A program made the translations under genes and the position numbers. From an uncultured Flavobacteriales bacterium (lineage in GTDB: Bacteria > Bacteroidota > Bacteroidia > Flavobacteriales_D > Crocinitomicaceae): a DNA stretch of 44,720 bases. The notes beneath the pieces were generated by a model. The model searched no databases. It was not told where the DNA came from and worked only from the letters and a program-made list of their open reading frames with translations. The stretch spans positions 1-44,720 of the forward strand of contig CAJXCU010000016.1 of assembly GCA_913051935.1 (NCBI GenBank), given 5' to 3'. This document shows, piece after piece, positions 17,780 through 26,473 of this stretch; the first letter of the stretch is position 1, and every line of letters begins with the position of its first letter.

Positions 17780-19252
17780 ATGTCTCTAAAAAATTTAACT
17801 CAGATTCAGGAAGGTTTAACTTATGACGATGTACTTCTCGTACCCGCCTATTCTGAAGTGCTTCCCCGTGATGTTCGCCTCAAGAGTTCTTTTACAAAAA
17901 ATATACACCTTAACACTCCGATTGTTACCGCTGCAATGGATACTGTTACTGAGGCGAATATGGCTATCGCCATTGCGCAACAGGGGGGTATCGGCGTAGT
18001 TCATAAGAACATGTCCATTGAGGAGCAAGCGAAAAATGTCAGAAAGGTAAAACGTTCAGAAAGTGGAATGATTATCGACCCAATTACCTTGCATCAAGAA
18101 GCTGTTGTCAGTGATGCCTTATTGCTGATGAAAGAGAATAGTATTGGTGGTATTCCTGTTGTAGACAATGCCAAAAAATTAATCGGAATTGTGACAAATA
18201 GGGATCTTCGTTTTGAAAAAAATACGCAAAGACCTATTTTGGAAGTCATGACTTCAGAAAATTTAATTACAACCTTAGAATCAATTTCTTTAAGTAAGGC
18301 AGAGGTAATTCTACAAGAAAATAGAATTGAAAAGCTTCCTGTCATTGATTCAGAAAATAGATTGATTGGGTTAATTACCTACAGGGATATTATTAAAGTA
18401 AAAGAGCATCCAATTTCATGTAAAGATAGCCTAGGGCGATTAAGGGTTGCGGCCGCTGTGGGTGTTACAGATGATACTGTAGCTAGGGTAGAAAAGCTCG
18501 TTGAAGCAGGAGTCGATGCCATTGTAATTGATACCGCTCATGGGCATACAAAAGGTGTGGTTACAAAACTAAAAGAGGTGAAAATGAAATTCCCGAAACT
18601 CGATGTTGTTGTCGGAAATATTGCTTCTGCCGAAGCTGCGAAGTATTTAGTTGATGCGGGAGCTGATGCTGTTAAGGTTGGTATTGGTCCGGGTTCAATC
18701 TGTACTACCCGTATCATCGCTGGAGTTGGTGTTCCTCAGTTGACGGCTGTCAACGATGTTGCGAATGCCATTGCAGGATCAGGTGTTCCTGTAATAGCTG
18801 ATGGCGGGATAAGGTACACAGGTGACATTGTAAAAGCTTTAGCAGCGGGTGCTGACGCAGTTATGCTAGGGTCAATGTTTGCCGGAGTGGAAGAATCACC
18901 GGGTGAAACCATCATTTATGAAGGACGAAAATTCAAGTCATATAGGGGAATGGGTTCTATTGAAGCCATGCAGCAAGGTTCCAAGGACAGATATTTCCAG
19001 GATGCCGAGGATGATGTGAAAAAACTTGTTCCTGAAGGGATATCCGGCCGGGTACCGTTTAAAGGAAAACTCGCAGAGGTAATGTATCAGGTGATTGGAG
19101 GTATCAGAGCTGGTATGGGTTATTGCGGAGCTCCTACCGTAAATGAATTAAAAGGCGCGAAGTTTGTAAGAATTACCTCTGCAGGAGTTAGAGAGTCTCA
19201 CCCTCACGATGTTTCGATAACTCGGGAAGCACCAAATTACAGTATCAAATAA
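17780..19252 (+). CDS. guaB: Inosine-5'-monophosphate dehydrogenase
   Basis: GuaB oxidises IMP to XMP with NAD, the committed step of GMP synthesis. The 490-residue protein has the N-terminal part of the TIM barrel ([17 protein letters not shown]), an inserted pair of CBS domains (about 95-212), then the rest of the barrel. The catalytic Cys308 lies in [17 protein letters not shown], the phosphate-binding segment in [13 protein letters not shown], and the mobile flap begins at [10 protein letters not shown]. Length is typical. The gene is followed after 13 bases by a peptidyl-prolyl isomerase gene, with which it is probably cotranscribed. Confidence 0.97.
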   Translation: MSLKNLTQIQEGLTYDDVLLVPAYSEVLPRDVRLKSSFTKNIHLNTPIVTAAMDTVTEANMAIAIAQQGGIGVVHKNMSIEEQAKNVRKVKRSESGMIIDPITLHQEAVVSDALLLMKENSIGGIPVVDNAKKLIGIVTNRDLRFEKNTQRPILEVMTSENLITTLESISLSKAEVILQENRIEKLPVIDSENRLIGLITYRDIIKVKEHPISCKDSLGRLRVAAAVGVTDDTVARVEKLVEAGVDAIVIDTAHGHTKGVVTKLKEVKMKFPKLDVVVGNIASAEAAKYLVDAGADAVKVGIGPGSICTTRIIAGVGVPQLTAVNDVANAIAGSGVPVIADGGIRYTGDIVKALAAGADAVMLGSMFAGVEESPGETIIYEGRKFKSYRGMGSIEAMQQGSKDRYFQDAEDDVKKLVPEGISGRVPFKGKLAEVMYQVIGGIRAGMGYCGAPTVNELKGAKFVRITSAGVRESHPHDVSITREAPNYSIK

Positions 19253-19265
19253 AATTTTTCAAAAA

Positions 19266-21239
19266 ATGCTAAAACAATTCTTTCTTCTAATTTCTGTCGT
19301 ATTTTCATCAGTATTCTCTGTACACTCTCAGGATGAGGTTGTTATGGAGATCAATGGTAATAAAGTTACCAAGAGTGAGTTCCTTCAAATTTATTTAAAA
19401 AACAATGATGATCCAAAATTTGATAAGACCTCATTGGACGAGTATATGGAGCTCTTCAAGAAGTTTAAATTGAAAGTAGCTGAGGCAGAGGCTTTGGGTT
19501 ATGATACTGTCCCCAAGTTGAAAAGAGAGCTTGAAGGTTATCGAAAGCAACTTGCACTTCCGTATTTAATTGATAGTACTGAAAATAAAGCTATGGTAGC
19601 TCAGGCCTATGAGCGCCTGCAAACACAAGTTCGTGCCTCTCACATTTTGTTGAGATTAAAGCCCACAGCATCGGCGGAGGATACATCCAAAGCCTATTTT
19701 CGTCTGATGGAGTTGCGAGATCGAATTATAAACGGTGAAGACTTTGCGCTAATTGCTAAGTCAAAAAACAGCTCTGAAGACCCCTCTGTTGTCACGAACG
19801 GAGGTGATTTAGGTTTTTTTACTGCATTTCAAATGGTATATCCGTTTGAAGAGGTAGCATACAATACGGCTGTTGGTGAGACCTCTCTACCTTTCAGAAC
19901 CAAGTATGGATACCATATTCTGAAGGTAACAGATAGACGAAAAGCCCGTGGAACGATAAAATGTGCGCACCTTATGGTGGCATCTCCGGCCGAGTCTAGT
20001 GCTGAGGAAACCGCAAGTTCTGAAAAGAAAATAAATGAGATTTACGAACTCCTACAGGATTCGCTCACAGATGAAAAATGGAAAAATTATGTCTTGAAAT
20101 ATTCTGATGACCCTTCTTCAAATAGAAAGGGCGGTGAGCTTCCGATTTTTGGATCAGGTACATCTCAAAGAATGGTTCCTGTTTTTGAAGATGCGGCATT
20201 TTCAATCGAATCGAACGGTGCGATATCAAAACCCGTCAAAACAGACTATGGCTATCATATTATACGTAGAATTGAATGGAATGACCTAAAGTCGTTCGAA
20301 AACATGGAAAAAGAGCTTCAGAAAAGAGTAAATAAAGACGAACGTTCAAAAAAAACACAAGATGTGTTTGTTGACAAGCTCAAAAAGCGATACGGTTTTA
20401 TTGAAGGTGATGCACAATACAAAACGTGGTTTGTAGAAAATTTAGATTCCTCTTTTTTTATTGGAAACTGGACAGCTGAAAAACTAAAAGTGGATCAGGT
20501 GATGATTACAATAGGCGAAAAAAAATATCGACAGACTGAATTTGCAAAATTTTTGAGAAAGTCTTTTAGAACGGGTCGAGGAAAGGATTTTCAAACGATA
20601 GTTGACACACAATATGAGCAATGGGTGAAACAGGGAGTATTGGCATACGAAGAGTCTATGCTCGCTGAAAAGTACCCTGAGTATAAAGCTTTAGTTCAGG
20701 AATACCATGATGGTATAATTCTGTATGAAATAATGTCTGATAAGGTTTGGAACAAGGCGGTAAAAGACACTACTGGTCTTAAGGCTTATTATGATTTACA
20801 AAAAACAAAATACATGTGGCCTGAAAGGGTAGAGGCTACTGTGTATATTTGTGCATCATCCGAAGTATCGGATAAGGTTTTTAAAATGCTTAAAAAGAAA
20901 AAGAATAATAGCCGTTTGATTTTGGAAGAGATTAATAAAGACTCTGAGCTGAATTTGGACGTTAAGATGAATAAATACGTGCAGTCCTCTACAGGGTTCT
21001 TAAAAGGAAAAAATTTGCTAGAAGGTCGAAATGAAGGCTATGAATTTGAAAACAAGTATTATGTCGTTGATGTAATTAATAAGCTTCCCGAAATGCCTAA
21101 GGAACTGTCGGAAATCAAAGGAGCTGTTATTTCTGATTATCAAAATCATCTGGAAAAATACTGGATGCGGGAGCTAGTAGATAAATACCCAATCAAGGTA
21201 TACGATGATGTTTTGTACAATCTAGGGCCTAATGAATAA
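19266..21239 (+). CDS. Periplasmic peptidyl-prolyl isomerase with two parvulin domains
   Basis: The 657-residue protein has a signal peptide (about 1-21), a SurA/PrsA-like N-terminal chaperone region, and two PpiC (parvulin) domains. The first spans about 118-222, with RASHILLRLKP and YGYHILKVTDRR; the second spans about 230-340, with KCAHLMVASP and YGYHIIRRIEW. A long C-terminal region without a known domain completes it (about 345-657). It should act in the periplasm on folding of outer-membrane proteins. The next gene starts inside its 3' end (eight-base overlap, ATGAATAA), so this and the SurA-like protein are made together and may form one chaperone system. Confidence 0.88.
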   Translation: MLKQFFLLISVVFSSVFSVHSQDEVVMEINGNKVTKSEFLQIYLKNNDDPKFDKTSLDEYMELFKKFKLKVAEAEALGYDTVPKLKRELEGYRKQLALPYLIDSTENKAMVAQAYERLQTQVRASHILLRLKPTASAEDTSKAYFRLMELRDRIINGEDFALIAKSKNSSEDPSVVTNGGDLGFFTAFQMVYPFEEVAYNTAVGETSLPFRTKYGYHILKVTDRRKARGTIKCAHLMVASPAESSAEETASSEKKINEIYELLQDSLTDEKWKNYVLKYSDDPSSNRKGGELPIFGSGTSQRMVPVFEDAAFSIESNGAISKPVKTDYGYHIIRRIEWNDLKSFENMEKELQKRVNKDERSKKTQDVFVDKLKKRYGFIEGDAQYKTWFVENLDSSFFIGNWTAEKLKVDQVMITIGEKKYRQTEFAKFLRKSFRTGRGKDFQTIVDTQYEQWVKQGVLAYEESMLAEKYPEYKALVQEYHDGIILYEIMSDKVWNKAVKDTTGLKAYYDLQKTKYMWPERVEATVYICASSEVSDKVFKMLKKKKNNSRLILEEINKDSELNLDVKMNKYVQSSTGFLKGKNLLEGRNEGYEFENKYYVVDVINKLPEMPKELSEIKGAVISDYQNHLEKYWMRELVDKYPIKVYDDVLYNLGPNE

Positions 21240-22590
21240 AATAATATTTTTTATTCTTCTTTTTTTAAACCTAACGCTTTTTGGTCAAAAGGGTAAACTG
21301 GTCAATAAGGTAGTTGCGCAGGTAGGCGACAACATTATACTTCTTTCTGATCTAGAGCAACAGCAAATTCAGGCAAAACAATCAGATATGGAGGTCGGTT
21401 ATACCTTTTCATGCAGCGTACTTGAACAATTAATGGTACAAGAGCTTCTTGTCAATCAGGCAAAACTAGATAGCATAGTTGTTTCAGACGAGCAGGTTGA
21501 TGCCGAGATGGAAAATCGTTTGCGTGTCATTGAGAAGCAAATGGGGGGGAGAGAAAAGTTAGAAGCGTTTTATGAAAAAACAACGGCTCAAATTAAAGAT
21601 GAGTTTCGAACCATAATAAAAGATAAGATTTTGTCGCAAGAAATGGAGCGAACAATCACAACGGCCGTTTCCGTTACTCCAAAAGAGGTTGCTCATTTTT
21701 TTAACACCTTACCTAAGGATAGCATACCCTTCATCAACATGAAGCTTAGTTTTCAACAAATCGTGATGTATCCTGAAATAACGAAGGAAGATAAGAAGCG
21801 TGCTGTAACTGAGCTAGAAGATGTTTTGAGTCAAATATTGGTGGAAGGAAAATCTTTTGAAACCATGGCTAGGATCCATTCAGATGACCCTGGTAGTGGA
21901 GCACAAGGAGGCAGGATACAGGCATCAAAAGGAATGATGGTCCCTCAATTTGAGGCTACTGTTTTTAAACTAGCGATTGGTGAGGTGTCTGAAATTATAG
22001 AAACGCAATACGGTTTTCATATCATTAAGCTTATTTCGCGAAAGGGTGAAGACTATGAATGCCTTCATATTTTGAACATGCCGGAATTTAGCAATGATGC
22101 AATCAATGATGCTGCTATTAAAATGGAAGAATGTTATCAGAAGCTAAATCAAAATGAAATAACCTGGTCAGAAGCGGTTCTAAAATATTCTAATGACGAA
22201 CGTACAAAACAGAACCAAGGAGTGATTACCAACCCAATTACAGGAGACCAAACGTGGGATATGGAGGACCTTAATCAAGTTGATCAGCAAATTTATTTAT
22301 TGACTGACGCTATGGAAAAAGGTGATGTTACGACTCCAAATTTATATGTAGACATCTACGAGAGAAAGCAAGGTATGCGTATCGTTCGCCTCAAGGATCG
22401 CTTTGAACCTCACAAGGCTAATCTGAAGGATGATTACACCTTAATTAAGGCTGCGGCTGAAAATGATAAGAAACAGAAAACTACCGCCCAATGGGTAGAT
22501 GCAAAAATATCCAATGCCTTTATTAGAATAGATGAAGATTATTTGGATTGCAGCTTTAAGCATAAATGGATTCCAACACTAAACAAATAA
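21232..22590 (+). CDS. SurA-like periplasmic chaperone/peptidyl-prolyl isomerase
   Basis: The 452-residue protein is organised like SurA: a signal peptide (about 1-18), an N-terminal region with KVVAQVGDNIILLSDLEQQQ (25-44), then a parvulin domain (about 170-268) with SFQQIVMYPE, DDPGSGAQGGRIQ and YGFHIIKLISRKGED. A second, degenerate parvulin-like segment (LHILNMPEF to about 380) follows. SurA escorts unfolded barrel proteins to the BAM complex. It overlaps the preceding PpiC gene and is followed by a MoxR gene after 12 bases. Confidence 0.88.
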   Translation: MNKIIFFILLFLNLTLFGQKGKLVNKVVAQVGDNIILLSDLEQQQIQAKQSDMEVGYTFSCSVLEQLMVQELLVNQAKLDSIVVSDEQVDAEMENRLRVIEKQMGGREKLEAFYEKTTAQIKDEFRTIIKDKILSQEMERTITTAVSVTPKEVAHFFNTLPKDSIPFINMKLSFQQIVMYPEITKEDKKRAVTELEDVLSQILVEGKSFETMARIHSDDPGSGAQGGRIQASKGMMVPQFEATVFKLAIGEVSEIIETQYGFHIIKLISRKGEDYECLHILNMPEFSNDAINDAAIKMEECYQKLNQNEITWSEAVLKYSNDERTKQNQGVITNPITGDQTWDMEDLNQVDQQIYLLTDAMEKGDVTTPNLYVDIYERKQGMRIVRLKDRFEPHKANLKDDYTLIKAAAENDKKQKTTAQWVDAKISNAFIRIDEDYLDCSFKHKWIPTLNK

Positions 22591-22602
22591 ATTGAAAACA
22601 AG

Positions 22603-23556
22603 ATGTCGGACAAGGACAAAATAGATGAACTAGTTAAATGTTACGGTCAATTAAAATCCGAGATTTCAAAGGTCGTAGTTGGCCAAGATGATGTTATTGA
22701 ACAGGTATGTATTAGTGTTTTATCGAGGGCACATTGTCTGCTTGTCGGTGTCCCTGGTCTAGCAAAAACATTACTTGTAAATACAATTGCAAAAACCCTT
22801 GGATTAACCTTCAATAGAATACAATTTACGCCTGATTTAATGCCCTCAGATATAATTGGTTCTGAAATTTTAGATGAGAATAAGTCGTTTAAATTTATTC
22901 ATGGGCCTATTTTTTCAAATGTAATTTTAGCGGATGAAATAAATAGGACGCCACCGAAGACCCAATCTGCACTGCTGGAGGCCATGCAGGAAGGAAGTGT
23001 TACAGCTTCGGGAAATACTTATCGTTTGCCAAATCCTTTTTTCGTTTTGGCCACACAAAATCCGATTGAACAGGAAGGTACTTATCCTTTACCTGAGGCA
23101 CAATTAGATCGCTTCATGTTTAATATTTGGGTTGATTATCCAAGTTACGAGGAGGAATTAGAAATTGTAAAGAAAACAACCTCTGATGAAACTAATAAAC
23201 TCGACGTAATATTGACAGCAGATCAGATCACTACTTACCAAGATTTGATTCGACGAATTCCAGTTGCGGATAACGTGCTAGAGTATGCGGTTTCATTGGT
23301 CAATAAAACTCGCGTTAAGAATGAAAAAGCGACCGCAATAACACAGAAGTATATTACATGGGGTGCAGGGCCACGTGCCTCACAATATCTAATTGTTGGT
23401 GCAAAATGCTATGCAGCCCTTCGTGGTAAGTACTCTCCAGATATTGAAGATGTTAAAGCGATTGCAAAACCAATACTTCGCCACAGACTTGTTCGAAATT
23501 ATAGGGCCGATGCAGAAGGTTTTTCGATGGATAGAATAATTGAGGAATTATTGTAA
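22603..23556 (+). CDS. MoxR-family AAA+ ATPase
   Basis: MoxR ATPases act as chaperones that insert cofactors or remodel protein complexes, usually with VWA-domain partners. The 317-residue protein has Walker A GVPGLAKT (49-56), Walker B VILADEINR (107-115), the sensor region FFVLATQNPIEQEGTYPLPEAQ split over the conserved loop, and the C-terminal lid with GAGPRASQYL. The length is typical. It is the last gene of the guaB run. The usual partners (DUF58 and VWA genes) do not follow; mazG comes next on the opposite strand. Confidence 0.93.
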   Translation: MSDKDKIDELVKCYGQLKSEISKVVVGQDDVIEQVCISVLSRAHCLLVGVPGLAKTLLVNTIAKTLGLTFNRIQFTPDLMPSDIIGSEILDENKSFKFIHGPIFSNVILADEINRTPPKTQSALLEAMQEGSVTASGNTYRLPNPFFVLATQNPIEQEGTYPLPEAQLDRFMFNIWVDYPSYEEELEIVKKTTSDETNKLDVILTADQITTYQDLIRRIPVADNVLEYAVSLVNKTRVKNEKATAITQKYITWGAGPRASQYLIVGAKCYAALRGKYSPDIEDVKAIAKPILRHRLVRNYRADAEGFSMDRIIEELL

Positions 23557-23569
23557 CGTACAATTTTTT

Positions 23570-24349
23570 TCAATTTTTCATATTTTTCAGACTTTCCTTT
23601 GCACTGTCCCAAAACACATCCATTTCATCCAAAGACATTTCTTCAATTTTTAGCCCTTGATCGGTAATGAGTTTTTCCATCAGCTGAAACCTAGAGATGA
23701 ATTTTAGGTTGGTCTTTGATAAGGCAGATTCGGGAGAAATATTTACGAAGCGTGCGTAGTTGACCAATGAGAATATGAGGTCTCCAAATTCTTCTTCTTG
23801 AGCTGCTGAATTTAAGGATACTTCATGCTCGAATTCTTCTAGTTCCTCTTTCACCTTCAGCCAAACGTCTTTCGCTGTTTCCCATTCAAAACCTATTCCT
23901 TTTACTTTTTCCTGAATTCTAGTGGCTTTGACTAGGGCAGGCAATGCATTTGGAACCCCTGATAGAACCGATTTTTTGCCTTCTTTTAATTTGAGCTTTT
24001 CCCAATTTTGCTTCACCTCCTCCTCATTTTCGACCACAGTGTCTCCATAGATGTGAGGATGTCTATGAACGAGTTTATCACATACTGAATTCAATGCATC
24101 TGTAATATCAAAAGCTTTTTTTTCATCAGCAATCTTGCAGTAAAAGACCATGTGTAGAAAAAGGTCTCCAATTTCACCTTTTAATTCTTCCAGGTTATTT
24201 TCACTAATTGCATCGGCGAGCTCATATGTTTCTTCAATGGTCAAGTTTCTTAGCGATTCAAATGTTTGTTTTTTATCCCAGGGACATTTTTCACGAAGCT
24301 CATCCATGATATTTAATAGGCGCTCAAAGGCTTTTAGTCTTAAATCCAT
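23570..24349 (-). CDS. mazG: MazG nucleoside triphosphate pyrophosphohydrolase
   Basis: MazG hydrolyses NTPs and dNTPs to monophosphates and clears aberrant nucleotides. From the ATG at 24349 the 259-residue protein has two MazG repeats. The first shows CPWDKKQTFESLRNLTIEE and GEIGDLFLHMVFYCKIADEK, with the EExxE and ExxD metal motifs, then HRHPHIYGD. The second shows GFEWETAKDVWLKVKEELEE and EEEFGDLIFSLVNYARF. A TTG at 24361 is in frame but less likely. A TACTTTTG box lies nine bases upstream of the ATG. The stop is 13 bases from the convergent MoxR stop. Confidence 0.94.
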   Translation of the reverse strand: MDLRLKAFERLLNIMDELREKCPWDKKQTFESLRNLTIEETYELADAISENNLEELKGEIGDLFLHMVFYCKIADEKKAFDITDALNSVCDKLVHRHPHIYGDTVVENEEEVKQNWEKLKLKEGKKSVLSGVPNALPALVKATRIQEKVKGIGFEWETAKDVWLKVKEELEEFEHEVSLNSAAQEEEFGDLIFSLVNYARFVNISPESALSKTNLKFISRFQLMEKLITDQGLKIEEMSLDEMDVFWDSAKESLKNMKN

Positions 24350-24358
24350 AATCACTAA

Positions 24359-24366
24359 CAAAAGTA
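24359..24366 (-). promoter_or_regulatory. Possible -7 promoter box of mazG
   Basis: TACTTTTG on the minus strand fits TAnnTTTG and ends nine bases before the preferred mazG ATG. A TTG lies 14 bases further upstream, closer than the usual spacing. The box also overlaps the rejected TTG start, which favours the ATG at 24349. Confidence 0.4.
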
Positions 24367-24387
24367 AGATTTATCCCTTTCAATCCT

Positions 24388-24395
24388 TAACTTTG
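24388..24395 (+). promoter_or_regulatory. Possible -7 promoter box of the PagL-like gene, leaderless spacing
   Basis: TAACTTTG matches TAnnTTTG and is followed by five bases and then the ATG at 24401, the same spacing as in front of the luxE-like gene. There is no TTG at the right distance upstream. Confidence 0.4.
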
Positions 24396-24400
24396 AGTAA

Positions 24401-25477
24401 ATGAAAAACCTATCCCTTTACGTCATCATTTCTTTTTTTTCAATAGGTGCAAAGGCACAATCAGAGTGGGGTTATTCTTATCAGCTTAAAACGGGAACAC
24501 TTGCTGCGCATCGCGGTTCAATGACTGACCTTCCAGAGCAATTGGCTTGGGCAAGTGAATTTTCTTATTTCAAGCACCTTCACGAGCCAAATTCTTGGAT
24601 TGAGGATTACAAGGACCCAACAGTTGGTGCTACATTATTTATGGGTTCGGTCGGGAATAACGATATTTTAGGGCGTTTTCTCGCGATATACGGATTCACT
24701 GAGTTGCCGTTTGTCGCCTTGCCTCATTTTGAGCTTTCTTGGAAGTTTGGTACTGGACTCGCTGCTACAAATAGAAAGTTTGACCCCATTTTTAATCCAA
24801 AAAATATTGCAATCGGTTCTCATCTTAATATGATGATCGTAATGGCTTTAAAAGCTCAATACCGCCTATATAAAAGTAGTTTTTCATTAGGTCTAGACAT
24901 TACACATTTTAGCAATTCTGCATTTAAAGTACCGAACTTAGGATTAAATGTACCCTACATGTCTTTTGGCTACAGCAGGAAAATCGGAAAAGTTAGAAAT
25001 GTAAATATTGATGCAAAGACTCATTTTATTCGTAAAAAAATCTATGTTGGTGCCTCAGTAATAGCCTCTGTCAAAGAGCTTATGCCAGAAGGAGGGAGGA
25101 AATATCCGATTTATGCAGGGAATATTTTTGCGCGTTCTATCTTGGGGGAAAAGGCTGGTTTTGAAGTAGGGGTAGATGTTATTTCTAATCAATCTCATGT
25201 TGATTTCGAACCATTGGTTTCCAAAACCCAATTAAACTTGCTCCAACTTGGTCTGTATTCCGCTTATATTATTCCAATGAACCACATTCACTTTATTTTT
25301 GGAATGGGCGCTTATGTTCGTGATTGGTACAAGCCTAATGGTCCTGTGTACCATCGTATCGGGGTGCGTTATCAATGGTTCAATGGATTATTTGGTCATA
25401 TGGCCATCAAAAGCCATTGGGCAAAAGCTGATTATTTAGAATTGGGGATTGGTTTTGTATTTAATCGGAGTAAATAA
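24401..25477 (+). CDS. PagL-like lipid A 3-O-deacylase (acyloxyacyl hydrolase family)
   Basis: The 358-residue protein has a signal peptide (about 1-19) and a sequence of alternating beta strands consistent with an outer-membrane barrel. LDITHFSNSAFKVPNLGLN fits the PagL active-site pattern with a catalytic His-Ser pair and the following Asn (HxSN...PN.G). PagL removes the 3-O-linked acyl chain of lipid A. Bacteroidota members are much longer than the enterobacterial PagL (about 185 residues), as here. It is divergent from mazG and ends about 45 bases before the small Cys-rich protein gene. Function is by family inference; it may act on another acylated lipid. Confidence 0.78.
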   Translation: MKNLSLYVIISFFSIGAKAQSEWGYSYQLKTGTLAAHRGSMTDLPEQLAWASEFSYFKHLHEPNSWIEDYKDPTVGATLFMGSVGNNDILGRFLAIYGFTELPFVALPHFELSWKFGTGLAATNRKFDPIFNPKNIAIGSHLNMMIVMALKAQYRLYKSSFSLGLDITHFSNSAFKVPNLGLNVPYMSFGYSRKIGKVRNVNIDAKTHFIRKKIYVGASVIASVKELMPEGGRKYPIYAGNIFARSILGEKAGFEVGVDVISNQSHVDFEPLVSKTQLNLLQLGLYSAYIIPMNHIHFIFGMGAYVRDWYKPNGPVYHRIGVRYQWFNGLFGHMAIKSHWAKADYLELGIGFVFNRSK

Positions 25478-25509
25478 TAAGAAACATAGGTTTAATCGAT
25501 AAAATCTAA

Positions 25510-25517
25510 TAATTTTG
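25510..25517 (+). promoter_or_regulatory. Possible -7 promoter box of the small Cys-rich membrane protein gene
   Basis: TAATTTTG matches TAnnTTTG and lies six bases before the ATG at 25524, again too close for a normal leader. No TTG is seen at the expected distance upstream. Confidence 0.4.
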
Positions 25518-25523
25518 TAACAC

Positions 25524-25709
25524 ATGACTTATTTAGTTCCTATTTTATTGATGGTTTTGGCTTTCTCTGGTATTGCCGTGAAGATTTTGCTTAAAAAGAA
25601 TGGAGAATTCGCTGGTACCTGTGCGAGTAATAATCCGATGTTTCAAAATGAAGAAGGTTCCTGTAGCTTCTGTGGAGCCAAGCCTGAGGAGCAATGTAAA
25701 TCAGAATAA
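25524..25709 (+). CDS. Small membrane protein with four-Cys tail (resembles NqrM/DUF539)
   Basis: The 61-residue protein has one N-terminal membrane helix (about 3-22) and a short soluble tail with four cysteines spaced C-x13-C-x2-C-x7-C, beginning GTCASNNP and containing CSFCGAKPEEQC. The layout (one helix, then GxC and CxxC) recalls NqrM, the small maturation factor of Na+-translocating NADH:quinone reductase that is thought to deliver iron, but no nqr genes are nearby and the match is only in layout. The ORF is real by its own start, codon use and position two bases before xth. Metal binding by the cysteines is plausible. Confidence 0.7.
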   Translation: MTYLVPILLMVLAFSGIAVKILLKKNGEFAGTCASNNPMFQNEEGSCSFCGAKPEEQCKSE

Positions 25710-25711
25710 TC

Positions 25712-26473
25712 ATGAGAATAGTCTCTTTTAATGTAAATGGCATTCGTGCTATCGTGGGTAAATCCTTCATTGACGATATGCAGCGTGAAGATTTTGATAT
25801 TATTTGCCTTCAAGAAACAAAGGCGACGGTGGACCAAGTAAAACTAGCAGTGGCGCCTTTGCATAATTACACGGTTTTTGCTAACGAAGCAGAAAAAAAA
25901 GGTTATTCTGGAACAGCAATTCTAACTAAAGAAACACCTATATCATCATCTATTGGAATAGGTATTTCGGAACATGATCAAGAGGGAAGAGTGGTATGCT
26001 TAGAGTTTTCAGATTTCTATCTTGTAAATGTTTATGTTCCCAATTCTGGAAATACACTTTTGCGTTTAGCTTATCGTCAACAGTGGGATGCTGACTTTTG
26101 TACTTACCTCAAAAAACTTGAAGCATCGAAACCTGTTATCGTTTGCGGTGATTTTAATGTAGCACACAAATCCATTGACTTAGCACGTCCCAAGGCAAAC
26201 TATAATAAGTCAGCAGGTCACATGCAGGAAGAAATAGATGGTTTAAATAGGTACGTAAATTGTGGTTTTATTGATACTTTCCGTGATTTACACCCTTCTG
26301 ATGAGCATGAATATTCTTGGTGGAGCTATAGGGCAGGGGCTAGAAAAAGAAATATCGGTTGGAGGATAGATTATTTTCTGATTTCCAAGCAACTTAGGGA
26401 CGGGTTAAAATCGGCAAAGATTCATCAAGAAATCATGGGCTCTGACCATTGTCCAGTTTCTATTTCTTTTTGA
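25712..26473 (+). CDS. xth: Exodeoxyribonuclease III / AP endonuclease
   Basis: This base-excision-repair enzyme cuts DNA at abasic sites and removes 3' blocks. The 253-residue protein has the family motifs in order: IVSFNVNGIRA (3-13), CLQETKAT with the metal Glu, YSGTAILTK, VNVYVPNSG, GDFNVAHKSIDL, and WRIDYFLIS then GSDHCPVSI with the catalytic Asp-His at the end. The length is typical. Its ATG lies two bases after the small membrane protein stop. The 3' end overlaps the end of the convergent wzc gene by 14 bases. Confidence 0.96.
   Translation: MRIVSFNVNGIRAIVGKSFIDDMQREDFDIICLQETKATVDQVKLAVAPLHNYTVFANEAEKKGYSGTAILTKETPISSSIGIGISEHDQEGRVVCLEFSDFYLVNVYVPNSGNTLLRLAYRQQWDADFCTYLKKLEASKPVIVCGDFNVAHKSIDLARPKANYNKSAGHMQEEIDGLNRYVNCGFIDTFRDLHPSDEHEYSWWSYRAGARKRNIGWRIDYFLISKQLRDGLKSAKIHQEIMGSDHCPVSISF

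Noticed and set aside
26460..26473. Overlap of xth and wzc as a regulatory antisense site
   Set aside because: The 14-base overlap of convergent 3' ends is short and ordinary in compact genomes; no further signal is seen.
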